From the NCBI GenBank assembly GCA_900541395.1, contig UQJT01000018.1:1-44774 (forward strand): a stretch of DNA of 44,774 bases. The letters run 5' to 3'. This DNA comes from an uncultured Desulfovibrio sp. (lineage in GTDB: Bacteria > Desulfobacterota > Desulfovibrionia > Desulfovibrionales > Desulfovibrionaceae). The translations under genes and the position numbers were made by a program. The notes under the pieces were generated by a model, which saw only the letters and a program-made list of their open reading frames with translations, had not been told where the DNA came from and did not search any database. Below are positions 38,664-44,774 of the stretch, piece by piece (within the stretch, counting starts at the first letter, position 1; each line of letters starts with the position of its first letter).

Positions 38664-38689
38664 GAGGTCGGGGTGAAAGACCCGGCCTC
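38664..38689 (+). repeat. Imperfect palindrome in the island's left arm
   Basis: GAGGTCGGG (38664-38672) pairs with CCCGGCCTC (38681-38689) with one G-T, around the loop GTGAAAGA. It could be a subterminal hairpin of the putative IS relic or a terminator; no T-run follows. Confidence 0.35.
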
Positions 38690-38838
38690 CTTACAAACGG
38701 AGCGCAGTCTGCCGGGGAGGGATGGGAGATAGGGTTCATAGAAGCGAGGGTGAGAAGAAATTTCAAAACTTTTTCTAAAGTTATTTGACGTCCTGCCTCT
38801 GAATCTCTAATTTAAGTCCTCCATGAGGAGAGGTGTCC

Positions 38839-39756
38839 ATGTCGCAATCGGCCAGCCCTGAAAAAATTCTTGTCAAGCTTCGGACTTTTCTTGATACCTT
38901 TGCCGAACAAATTCAAACGGAAGAACTGCGTCCCAAAGTTTTAGCGTTGCTACCCGTTCACAACCAATTGCGGAAATTGGGAAAAGCTTTATTCGATACC
39001 CCGACCGGCGCAGCAAGAGAAAGGATTCTCTTATATTTACGGAAATATCAAGGTTGCGTCATCGAGGGTGATGAACTTATGGTCGTGGCCGGTATCAGCG
39101 AATACGCACGACGTGTTCGAGAATTGCGTGTTCAATTCGGATGGAAAATATTTAGCGGGTATACTGTTCGAGAAGTAAAAGAACAGGAAATGCAAGAAGG
39201 CCTTGGTTCCAATCTTCCCGATATGAAACCTTCACAGTATCTTCTTGTCAGTCCGGAGCAGGATTTGGAAGCTGCTTATCGGTGGCATGTAGCCAACTCC
39301 ATCCGAAAACAGGATGGAGCAGTAAGAGATAAATTACTGCAATATTTTCGCAGTAATGTCGGCAAAGAAATTACAGGGGAAGAACTTCGCTATGTTGCCC
39401 GCAATGCTTCGGAGTGGGCGCGTCGAGTTCGGGAATTAAGAACGGAAGGCGGGTGGCCAATTGTTACACAGACGACCGGCCGTCCTGACCTACCGGTCGG
39501 AGTTTATATTCTGGAAGAAGACCGACAGGTTGAATCCCATGATAGAATCATCGGAGATAGGGTAAGAAACGAAGTATTGGTCCGTGACGGTTTTCTCTGC
39601 AAAAAATGTGGTTGGAGCCAAAAACTATGGACAAAGGAAGACCCCCGCCATTTGGAGCTCCATCACATTCGGCCCCACGCAAGCGGTGGGACCAATACGG
39701 CCGATAACCTCATAACGCTTTGCAACAAATGCCATGACGGCATGCACCGGCACTGA
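38839..39756 (+). CDS. HNH endonuclease with duplicated N-terminal domain, likely type II restriction enzyme
   Basis: A 305-residue protein. Residues 60-106 and 162-208 are two copies of one domain: both read RE/D-K-L-x-Y-x-R ... GDEL/GEEL ... EYARRVREL / EWARRVREL ... GW. They look like small winged-helix DNA-reading units. The C terminus is an HNH nuclease: Cys254-x2-Cys257, LELHHIRPHASGG (His275-His276), NLITLCNKCH (Asn290, Cys295, Cys298), ending at residue 305. The start at 38839 follows GGAGAGG; a GTG two codons earlier is less well placed. The gene ends 2 bases from the convergent methyltransferase stop, which argues that it is the cognate restriction enzyme. Codon use is A/T-shifted compared with the flanking chromosome. 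Confidence 0.82.
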   Translation: MSQSASPEKILVKLRTFLDTFAEQIQTEELRPKVLALLPVHNQLRKLGKALFDTPTGAARERILLYLRKYQGCVIEGDELMVVAGISEYARRVRELRVQFGWKIFSGYTVREVKEQEMQEGLGSNLPDMKPSQYLLVSPEQDLEAAYRWHVANSIRKQDGAVRDKLLQYFRSNVGKEITGEELRYVARNASEWARRVRELRTEGGWPIVTQTTGRPDLPVGVYILEEDRQVESHDRIIGDRVRNEVLVRDGFLCKKCGWSQKLWTKEDPRHLELHHIRPHASGGTNTADNLITLCNKCHDGMHRH

Positions 39757-39758
39757 CA

Positions 39759-40856
39759 TTACTTTCTTTGGAGTATGTCCGCGACCATAGTAGCCAAAGC
39801 ACCTGCCAACGGAGGCGGCACGGCGTTGCCGATTTGGCGGGCAATTTCGATTTTGCTTCCCTCGAAAACAAAATCATCGGGAAATCCCATCAGGCGCGCG
39901 GCTTCTCGATGGGTGATGGGACGATGGGATTCGGGATGCAGATATCGTCCCTTTTCCGGTTTGAAAAATTCTGTTCGGATCGTTACCGAAGGACGTTCCC
40001 ACCACAGCCGACCGAATAAATCGGTTCCTCCGGATGTTTTTTTTACCCAGCAGGGAGGAGTCAGCTCCGGAGCGTTGCGCTGGAGATCGAAGCGATTTCC
40101 ACCGAGCGGCACGGCCCGATATCGTTTCAGGCTGACAGGTGTAGGAGTACGCCCGAAATGCAGGTTGAACGGAGGTGCGACGTTTCGAATTTCCGTCCCT
40201 ATTGGTTCAGGCAAATCCCCTATGGCATCACGCACGGTTTTCCAGCGCGGCAGACTGTTGAGGGCATCGGGAGCGGCATGAGTGGGAGGAGGAGGAAAAA
40301 CTGGGGCCCGTTCACCTTTCCATCCGCAGACAATGGCTCGTCTCCTGATCTGTGGTGCCCCATAATCAGCTGCATTGACGATACCTGCGGCGATTTGGAA
40401 GCCCATGTCGACGGCAACCGTTTGGATATCTTCGAACTCATGGGACTTAAGCAAGCCTTCGACGTTTTCCATCAGAAAAACCGTTGCTTCGGCTTGTTGC
40501 ACGACCTGCATGTATGCTTTCCAAAGTTCGCGGCGAGCGTCGCCATGCCTTTTTTTGTTCAGGAGGCTGAAGCCCTGGCATGGAGGTCCCCCGATAACGA
40601 CTTCAGCATGGGGGATCGTCGGCTGACGATCCAACCATGCATAAATATCTTCGACGACAGGCACTCCTCCAAAATTTCGGGTGTGAGTCGCCGCTGCCGC
40701 TTTGTCGAACTCGACAGACAAAAGGCAGTCAAACCCTCCACAAAAGCGGTTGTCCACAAAGCCCAAAGTTAATCCTCCCGCTCCTGAAAACAGATCAATG
40801 AGGGGGATTTTGGAGGGGAAAGAATTTGAGTTTTTTAAATCCGTGTCGATTTTCAT
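39759..40856 (-). CDS. dcm: DNA (cytosine-5-)-methyltransferase
   Basis: A 365-residue C5-MTase with motifs in canonical order: I DLFSGAGGLTLGF (21-33), IV GGPPCQGFS with catalytic Cys93, VI MENVEG (129-134), VIII QIRRRA, then the target-recognition domain (about 200-310) and X RQIGNAVPPPLA near the end. It transfers a methyl group from SAM to C5 of cytosine in a specific site; the site cannot be read from sequence. It is convergent with the HNH gene and divergent from vsr, the pairing seen when Vsr repairs T-G mismatches from deaminated methylcytosine. It presumably protects host DNA from the HNH enzyme. Confidence 0.95.
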   Translation of the reverse strand: MKIDTDLKNSNSFPSKIPLIDLFSGAGGLTLGFVDNRFCGGFDCLLSVEFDKAAAATHTRNFGGVPVVEDIYAWLDRQPTIPHAEVVIGGPPCQGFSLLNKKRHGDARRELWKAYMQVVQQAEATVFLMENVEGLLKSHEFEDIQTVAVDMGFQIAAGIVNAADYGAPQIRRRAIVCGWKGERAPVFPPPPTHAAPDALNSLPRWKTVRDAIGDLPEPIGTEIRNVAPPFNLHFGRTPTPVSLKRYRAVPLGGNRFDLQRNAPELTPPCWVKKTSGGTDLFGRLWWERPSVTIRTEFFKPEKGRYLHPESHRPITHREAARLMGFPDDFVFEGSKIEIARQIGNAVPPPLAGALATMVADILQRK

Positions 40857-40969
40857 ACTGTAATTTTAGCCGGAATTGCTTTGATAAGCAATAAGTCAAA
40901 GGTATGCGCTCAAGGTAAGATTTATTAATTATTTGATACTTAGTGTATAGTGAAGGAGAATAATATATT
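40857..40969. promoter_or_regulatory. Divergent promoter region of the methyltransferase and vsr genes
   Basis: 113 A/T-rich bases between divergent starts. On the plus strand TATAGT near 40946 is a plausible -10 and GAAGGAGAA precedes the vsr ATG. A good minus-strand promoter is not obvious. No controller protein gene is present, so methylation-before-restriction may be set here. Confidence 0.45.
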
Positions 40970-41416
40970 ATGGATAATGTCAGCAGGGAAAAGCGAAGTT
41001 GGATTATGAGCCGCATTAAAGGAAAGGATACTATCCCTGAAAAAACTGTTCGATCTTTGTTGCACCATGCCGGATTTCGTTTTTGTTTGAATAGAAAAGA
41101 TTTGCCGGGAAGTCCTGACATCATTTTGCCAAAATATAAAACTGTTATATTTGTTCACGGATGTTTTTGGCATGGTCATGAAGGGTGTAAGCGGGCCACT
41201 CGTCCGTCGACGAATATTGAATTTTGGAATAAAAAAATAAGAAAAAATAGAGAAAGAGATTACATAGTTAAGGATCAATTAGAAAAATTGGGATGGCAGG
41301 TACTTATAGTATGGCAATGTGAATTGAAGAACCCTGATCAACTCATTGAAAAACTTGTTCATCTTCTTCGGAGAACAGAAAATTCTATAAGCGAGGTTCA
41401 TATTTCCGAAGGCTAA
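40970..41416 (+). CDS. vsr: Very short patch repair endonuclease
   Basis: A 148-residue Vsr. The family start EKRSWIMSRIKGKDT, the catalytic Asp in LPGSPDIILPKYK, IFVHGCFWHGHEGC with zinc-site residues, EFWNKKIRKNRERD and VLIVWQCEL are all present. It nicks 5' of the T in T-G mismatches produced by deamination of 5-methylcytosine in the partner enzyme's site. Length and motifs are complete. It is clearly A/T-rich relative to the chromosome, supporting recent transfer. Confidence 0.95.
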   Translation: MDNVSREKRSWIMSRIKGKDTIPEKTVRSLLHHAGFRFCLNRKDLPGSPDIILPKYKTVIFVHGCFWHGHEGCKRATRPSTNIEFWNKKIRKNRERDYIVKDQLEKLGWQVLIVWQCELKNPDQLIEKLVHLLRRTENSISEVHISEG

Positions 41417-41571
41417 GCCCATGACCGTGCCCTAGATTCGGAAGGATGCCCTTCAAAAACACGTAAGCTTCCATGTGGGATTAAGTAAAAAATCAATGAG
41501 CGAAAAAGGTAAAAAATTAAGTATAATTAGGTAAAATGATTAAAAATATTTTTAATGGATTCAGCCTGATA
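41417..41571 (+). other. A/T-rich right arm of the island
   Basis: No gene. It contains GGTAAAA twice (about 41507 and 41530) and an 18-bp palindrome. These are candidate arm-type or protein-binding sites near the right attachment repeat. Confidence 0.45.
41539..41556. repeat. 18-bp perfect palindrome near the right attachment site
   Basis: ATTAAAAATATTTTTAAT reads identically on both strands, 15 bases before the right attachment repeat. It could bind a dimeric protein or act as a hairpin. Confidence 0.6.
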
Positions 41572-41597
41572 GGAGTTCGAGTCTCCCCCTGGCACCA
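41572..41597 (+). repeat. Right attachment repeat (attR), displaced 3' end of tRNA-Leu
   Basis: 21 bases identical to 38056-38076, then CACCA after loss of one G. It is the original chromosomal 3' end of the tRNA gene, pushed 3.5 kb away. It is not a functional tRNA. Confidence 0.85.
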
Positions 41598-41610
41598 AAA
41601 CCAGTTTTAT

Positions 41611-41661
41611 GAATCCGTTTAAGTCTGTGACACAGAGGCTTAAACGGATTCTTTGGTTTTT
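41611..41661 (+). terminator. Original tRNA-Leu terminator, stranded beyond the island
   Basis: GAATCCGTTTAAG (41611-41623) pairs with CTTAAACGGATTC (41639-41651), with CTGTG/CACAG continuing the stem inside. TTTGGTTTTT follows. No plus-strand gene ends here except the tRNA fragment, which fits a displaced terminator. Confidence 0.75.
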
Positions 41662-41828
41662 AGTTTTCTCCGTCGTAACCCGCCATGCTTCATTGGCCGT
41701 TGAGGGCGCATACGGGCAAACCTTGTCGCCCATGACGGAATTTCCCGAGCCCTTTGCCGGTCTGGAAGCCGCGGGCAGGGCAAAATGGGCGGCATCCCTT
41801 CCGGATGAAAGGCGTCTTCGGAAAAAGC

Positions 41829-41873
41829 AAAAAGCCGTCTGTTCCTTTTTCGTTACGGGGACAGGCGGCTTTT
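41829..41873 (-). terminator. Intrinsic terminator of the phosphate genes
   Basis: On the minus strand AAAAGCCGCCTGTCCC pairs with the GGAACAGACGGCTTTT side with two imperfections, and TTTTTGCTTTTT follows. It is 24 bases past the phoU stop. Confidence 0.78.
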
Positions 41874-41896
41874 GACCGTGAGCAAGGCGAATTTTG

Positions 41897-42607
41897 TTAT
41901 ACAGAAGATACGTCCCCGACGACGTGCCGTTCTTTTGCTTCGGACAAGGGCACATGCTTCAGGTTGACGCCTTCGGCGAGGAAATAGGCATGCTCCGCCA
42001 CATTGACGGCTCGGCTGCATACTCTTTCCAAGGCGCGGGTGATCAGAATGAGATGCAGGGCATACCAGGCGTCCACATTTCCGGCCTGGAGATCGCGCAT
42101 AATGTGTTGGAATCCGGCCACGGCCATCTGGGTATTCTCGTCCTGCTGACTCCGGATGGTAAGCGCCAGCTTGGCGTCGCCGTCGCGGAAAGCCCGCACG
42201 GCGTCGGCCAGAGTGCGTTCGGCTCTATGTCCCAGAGCCCCCAGCCACGTTAGATCGGCCGTGGCGGAAAAATCCCCCATAAGCGCGGCCCGTTGCGCCA
42301 CACTGACGGCTTCGTCGCCGATGCGTTCCAGATCGGATATAAGGCGTATGCCGCTGAGCAGCAGACGCAGGTCGCAGGCCACGGGCTGGGCGCGGGCCAG
42401 GATTTGCATGATGGAGTCGTCGAGTTCCACCTCCATGCGATCCAGAGCGGCATCGCCGTCGATGACGGCAGTCGCTTTGTCCCTGTCCTGTTCCATAAGG
42501 GCGGCCACCGCGTCATGCGTGGCCTCACGGGTTATGGCCGCCATGGTCAACAGTCGGCCGCGCAGGTCGTCCATAAGTTGTTGGAGGTGGGTTTCCGGTG
42601 ATGCCAT
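41897..42607 (-). CDS. phoU: Phosphate signalling/transport regulator PhoU
   Basis: A 236-residue, all-helical PhoU with two three-helix repeats. The family motifs ALDRMEVELDDSIMQILARAQPV-type helix and LISDLERIGDEAVSVAQRA (first repeat), ALERVCSRAVNVAEHAYFLAEG (second repeat) are clear. PhoU links the Pst transporter to PhoR and represses the Pho response when phosphate is sufficient. GAGGAG precedes the ATG at 42607. It is last in the leftward unit, 138 bases after pstB. Confidence 0.93.
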   Translation of the reverse strand: MASPETHLQQLMDDLRGRLLTMAAITREATHDAVAALMEQDRDKATAVIDGDAALDRMEVELDDSIMQILARAQPVACDLRLLLSGIRLISDLERIGDEAVSVAQRAALMGDFSATADLTWLGALGHRAERTLADAVRAFRDGDAKLALTIRSQQDENTQMAVAGFQHIMRDLQAGNVDAWYALHLILITRALERVCSRAVNVAEHAYFLAEGVNLKHVPLSEAKERHVVGDVSSV

Positions 42608-42745
42608 ACATAATCTCCTCGTTCCTTCGGCCGGTCGCCGTCGCGGAATAAAACAGCCGGGGCGGACGAAGAATCCGGCGCACGATTGGGGAGGTCCTTC
42701 CTCGTGCCGCCGACTGCCGAAGTATGGGTGGTGAGCGGTCAGGGT

Positions 42746-43576
42746 CTACCCGAAGCGGCCGGTAATGTAGTCTTCGGTCTGCTTCAGGCCGGGGCGCGTG
42801 AACAGAATATCGGTGGCGTCGCATTCGATGAGCCGCCCCATATAGAAAAATGCGGTGCGGTCGGAAATGCGGGCTGCCTGCTGCATATTGTGGGTGACGA
42901 TAATGATCGTGAGCTGATTTTTCAGTTCGTGGATACCTTCCTCGATGCGTTGGGTGGCAATGGGGTCCAGAGCGCTGGCCGGTTCGTCCATGAGCAGCAC
43001 TTCGGGTTCCACAGCCAGAGCGCGGGCGATGCACAGGCGCTGTTGCTGACCGCCGGACAACCCCAGGGCCGAACTGTGCAGACGATCTTTCACTTCGTCG
43101 AAAATGGCGGCGCGGCGCAGGCTTTCTTCCACCTTTTCGGCGATAAAATGTTCGTCGCGTATGCCGTTGACACGCAGACCGTATGCCACATTTTCAAAAA
43201 TGCTTTTCGGAAAGGGATTGGGACGCTGGAACACCATGCCCACCCGTCGCCGCAGATCCACCACGTCCATGTCCGGACCGTTGATGTCTTCGCCGTCCAG
43301 AGTGATGGAACCCGTCGTGCGGGTCTGAGGAATGAGATCGTTCATGCGGTTGAGACAACGCAGAAACGTGCTCTTGCCGCAGCCCGACGGGCCGATGAGC
43401 GCGGTGACCGCGTGCTCGGGAAAGTCGAGACTGATATCGTGCAGGGCCTGAGTGGAGCCGTAAAAAAAGTCGACGTGTTCGGCGCGGGCCTTGATTTCCG
43501 GTTGCCCGGCGGCAGCGTCCGATACGGTCGGAGGCGGGGTGAGGGGCGCGGTGAAAGCGGCGGTGGCCTGGGTCAT
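42746..43576 (-). CDS. pstB: Phosphate ABC transporter ATP-binding protein
   Basis: A 276-residue PstB. Walker [10 protein letters not shown] (62-70), signature [16 protein letters not shown], Walker [14 protein letters not shown] and the PstB-specific [20 protein letters not shown] are complete. It powers high-affinity phosphate import with PstA, PstC and PstS, none of which is in the window. The ATG overlaps the phoR stop as ATGA, so translation is coupled. The first 28 residues are a non-conserved extension. Confidence 0.95.
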   Translation of the reverse strand: MTQATAAFTAPLTPPPTVSDAAAGQPEIKARAEHVDFFYGSTQALHDISLDFPEHAVTALIGPSGCGKSTFLRCLNRMNDLIPQTRTTGSITLDGEDINGPDMDVVDLRRRVGMVFQRPNPFPKSIFENVAYGLRVNGIRDEHFIAEKVEESLRRAAIFDEVKDRLHSSALGLSGGQQQRLCIARALAVEPEVLLMDEPASALDPIATQRIEEGIHELKNQLTIIIVTHNMQQAARISDRTAFFYMGRLIECDATDILFTRPGLKQTEDYITGRFG

Positions 43577-44774
43577 AGGATATCTCCCTGTCCGGCGGTG
43601 CCGGGCGTGTTATGTTCCGTGGCGGCGCGCGACGCGACGGGGACCAGGGGCAGCGTGAAATGGATGGTTGCCCCGGCGGGCCTGCCGGTGGGGGCTTGGC
43701 CGGGCAACAGGGGCGGCGCGTCGTATTCCGCCTCAATGTGCCCGCCCAGGCGTTCCACGATGTGCTTGCAAATGGCCAGCCCCAGTCCCGTGCCTCCCCC
43801 TCCCCGGTGTTTTTCCACTTGATGGAATCGTTCAAAAACGCGGGACAGATCGCTTTCGGGGATGCCTGGGCCAAAATCCTGGACGGTCACGCGTACCATG
43901 CCTTCCTCCACTTTGCCGCCGATCAGGATGGGGGTGCCCGGCTCGGCATAGCGGCAAGTGTTTTCCAATAGATTGCGGAAGACCTGACTCAAACGTTCGC
44001 GATCTCCCCTGACCCGCAGCCCGGCGGGCAAGGCCGCGATCACTCGGGTATTCCGCGCATCCGCCAATCCCCGGCACTCCTCCAGGGCATCCTCCAGGGC
44101 ATCGTCGGGAGCGCATTCTTCCCCTTCGCTCATGCCCTCGCCGTTTTCCAGGCGGGAAAGGGTGAGCAGATCTTCCACCAGACGTACCATGCGGCTCGCG
44201 TGTTTGCGGATGATATTGATGAATTTGCGCCGGGTTTCCGGGGCGTCGTCCACATTAAGCAGGGTATCGGCATAGCCCTGGATGGCGGTCAGGGGGGTAC
44301 GCAATTCATGCGAGACATTGGCCACCAGATCGCGCTTCACGCGAACCAGGCGGGTCATGTCGCTGACATCGTGCAGCACGATGACCGCGCCCACTTCTCC
44401 TCCGTGCGGAGCGGGACCGGCTGCGGGCCTGGCGCCGAGGCGGATAAGTTGTGCGGCCAGGTAGCAATCGCGCCCGCAGTCCAGTGTCAGCGATGCGGAA
44501 TGCGGACGCGCGTCCGCCATGAGCGCGTCGATGGCTTGCTGGAGTTCGGCCAGGGGCACAACTTCCACGGGCAGACGACCCACGGCGTCGCCCAGTTCGG
44601 GAAAAAGGCGGACCAAGGCGGGGTTGACCCGGCGGATGCGACCCCGTTGATCGAGCACCAACACGCCTTCCTCCATGTGATCGAGAATGGAGGCCAGTTC
44701 GGTTTTTTGCGCTTCAATGGTGCGGATGTGGTTTTCCACCCGGTCGGCCATGTCGCTGACAGCCACGCTCAGGG
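43573..44774 (-). CDS. phoR: Phosphate-regulon sensor histidine kinase PhoR (5' end outside the window)
   Basis: About 400 residues are visible and the frame runs off the right edge, so the start and membrane helices are missing. Visible parts: the end of a HAMP-like linker, a PAS domain ([20 protein letters not shown]), the phospho-acceptor box [15 protein letters not shown] (His153 of the visible part), and the ATPase domain with [20 protein letters not shown] and [15 protein letters not shown]. Coupling to pstB and phoU identifies it as PhoR. phoB should lie beyond the edge. Confidence 0.92.
   Translation of the reverse strand, partial: LSVAVSDMADRVENHIRTIEAQKTELASILDHMEEGVLVLDQRGRIRRVNPALVRLFPELGDAVGRLPVEVVPLAELQQAIDALMADARPHSASLTLDCGRDCYLAAQLIRLGARPAAGPAPHGGEVGAVIVLHDVSDMTRLVRVKRDLVANVSHELRTPLTAIQGYADTLLNVDDAPETRRKFINIIRKHASRMVRLVEDLLTLSRLENGEGMSEGEECAPDDALEDALEECRGLADARNTRVIAALPAGLRVRGDRERLSQVFRNLLENTCRYAEPGTPILIGGKVEEGMVRVTVQDFGPGIPESDLSRVFERFHQVEKHRGGGGTGLGLAICKHIVERLGGHIEAEYDAPPLLPGQAPTGRPAGATIHFTLPLVPVASRAATEHNTPGTAGQGDIL

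Larger units (their letters stand above)
38083..41571 (+). mobile_element. tRNA-Leu integrated restriction island (about 3.5 kb)
   Basis: DNA between the tRNA-Leu gene and a 21-bp duplication of its 3' end. It carries an HNH endonuclease, a cytosine methyltransferase and Vsr. Its ends and intergenic parts are much richer in A/T than the flanks. No integrase, relaxase or phage gene is seen, so it is either mobilised in trans or the remnant of a larger element. Confidence 0.8.

Noticed and set aside
38147..38689. A CRISPR array or phage gene cluster in the island's left arm
   Set aside because: There are no regularly spaced repeats and no phage-like proteins; only single hairpins are found.
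41572..41597. A second tRNA-Leu gene
   Set aside because: Only the 3' quarter is present and it lacks one acceptor base; it is an attachment-site copy.
41609..41875. An 88-codon plus-strand frame after the right attachment repeat
   Set aside because: It starts inside the tRNA terminator and ends in the phoU terminator, with no family match.

Overview
The window is a GC-rich stretch of chromosome from what looks like a Desulfovibrionaceae-type (sulfate-reducer lineage) bacterium. That placement is an inference: it rests on the rpsU-yqeY-mutS2-dnaG-rpoD cluster, a second-type EF-G beside rsmA, a bifunctional Rel with its HD site intact, and the overall protein style. No rRNA is present to confirm it.

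Layout. 1-391: a leftward tRNA operon (Val-Asp-Asp) with its promoter, next to the mnmG terminator. 504-9416: a leftward information-processing cluster running rpsU (S21), yqeY, mutS2, dnaG, rpoD, mnmG, an expanded macromolecular-synthesis operon. 9676-14297: a small membrane protein, an HU protein, then hisD-like/fusA2/rsmA, all leftward and tightly packed. 14537-21243: a degenerate receiver-like protein, a nitronate monooxygenase/FabK-like flavoprotein, tRNA-Arg(CCG), a 523-residue RTX-like repeat protein, an AlkA-type glycosylase, a sirtuin and an unknown protein. 21338-28917: a SWIM/SNF2 helicase, then a peptide-binding lipoprotein and Rel co-directional on the other strand. 28918-30285: a gene-poor interval with a very AT-rich block. 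30286-37921: a small unknown protein, a signal-peptidase-I homologue lacking both catalytic residues, an ATP-grasp/Fe-S flavoprotein pair, an AbgT transporter with a PepT-type peptidase, and a DUF2254 membrane protein.

37998-41597 is the clearest accessory region. tRNA-Leu(GAG) is followed by a roughly 3.5 kb AT-richer island, and 21 bp of the tRNA 3' end recur as a direct repeat at the far side. The island carries an HNH endonuclease with an internally duplicated domain, a C5-cytosine methyltransferase and a Vsr mismatch endonuclease, and no integrase. Together these make a plausible type II restriction-modification system plus the repair enzyme for deaminated 5-methylcytosine. The chromosomal tRNA terminator is stranded beyond the far repeat.

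41897-44774 is a leftward phosphate regulon segment (phoR truncated by the window end, pstB, phoU) with no pstSCA inside the window.

The items most worth a second look are the tRNA-Leu restriction island, the catalytically dead signal peptidase homologue, the alternating repeat code of the RTX-like protein, the short upstream reading frame coupled to the binding-protein gene, and the HisD-like fragment beside fusA2.
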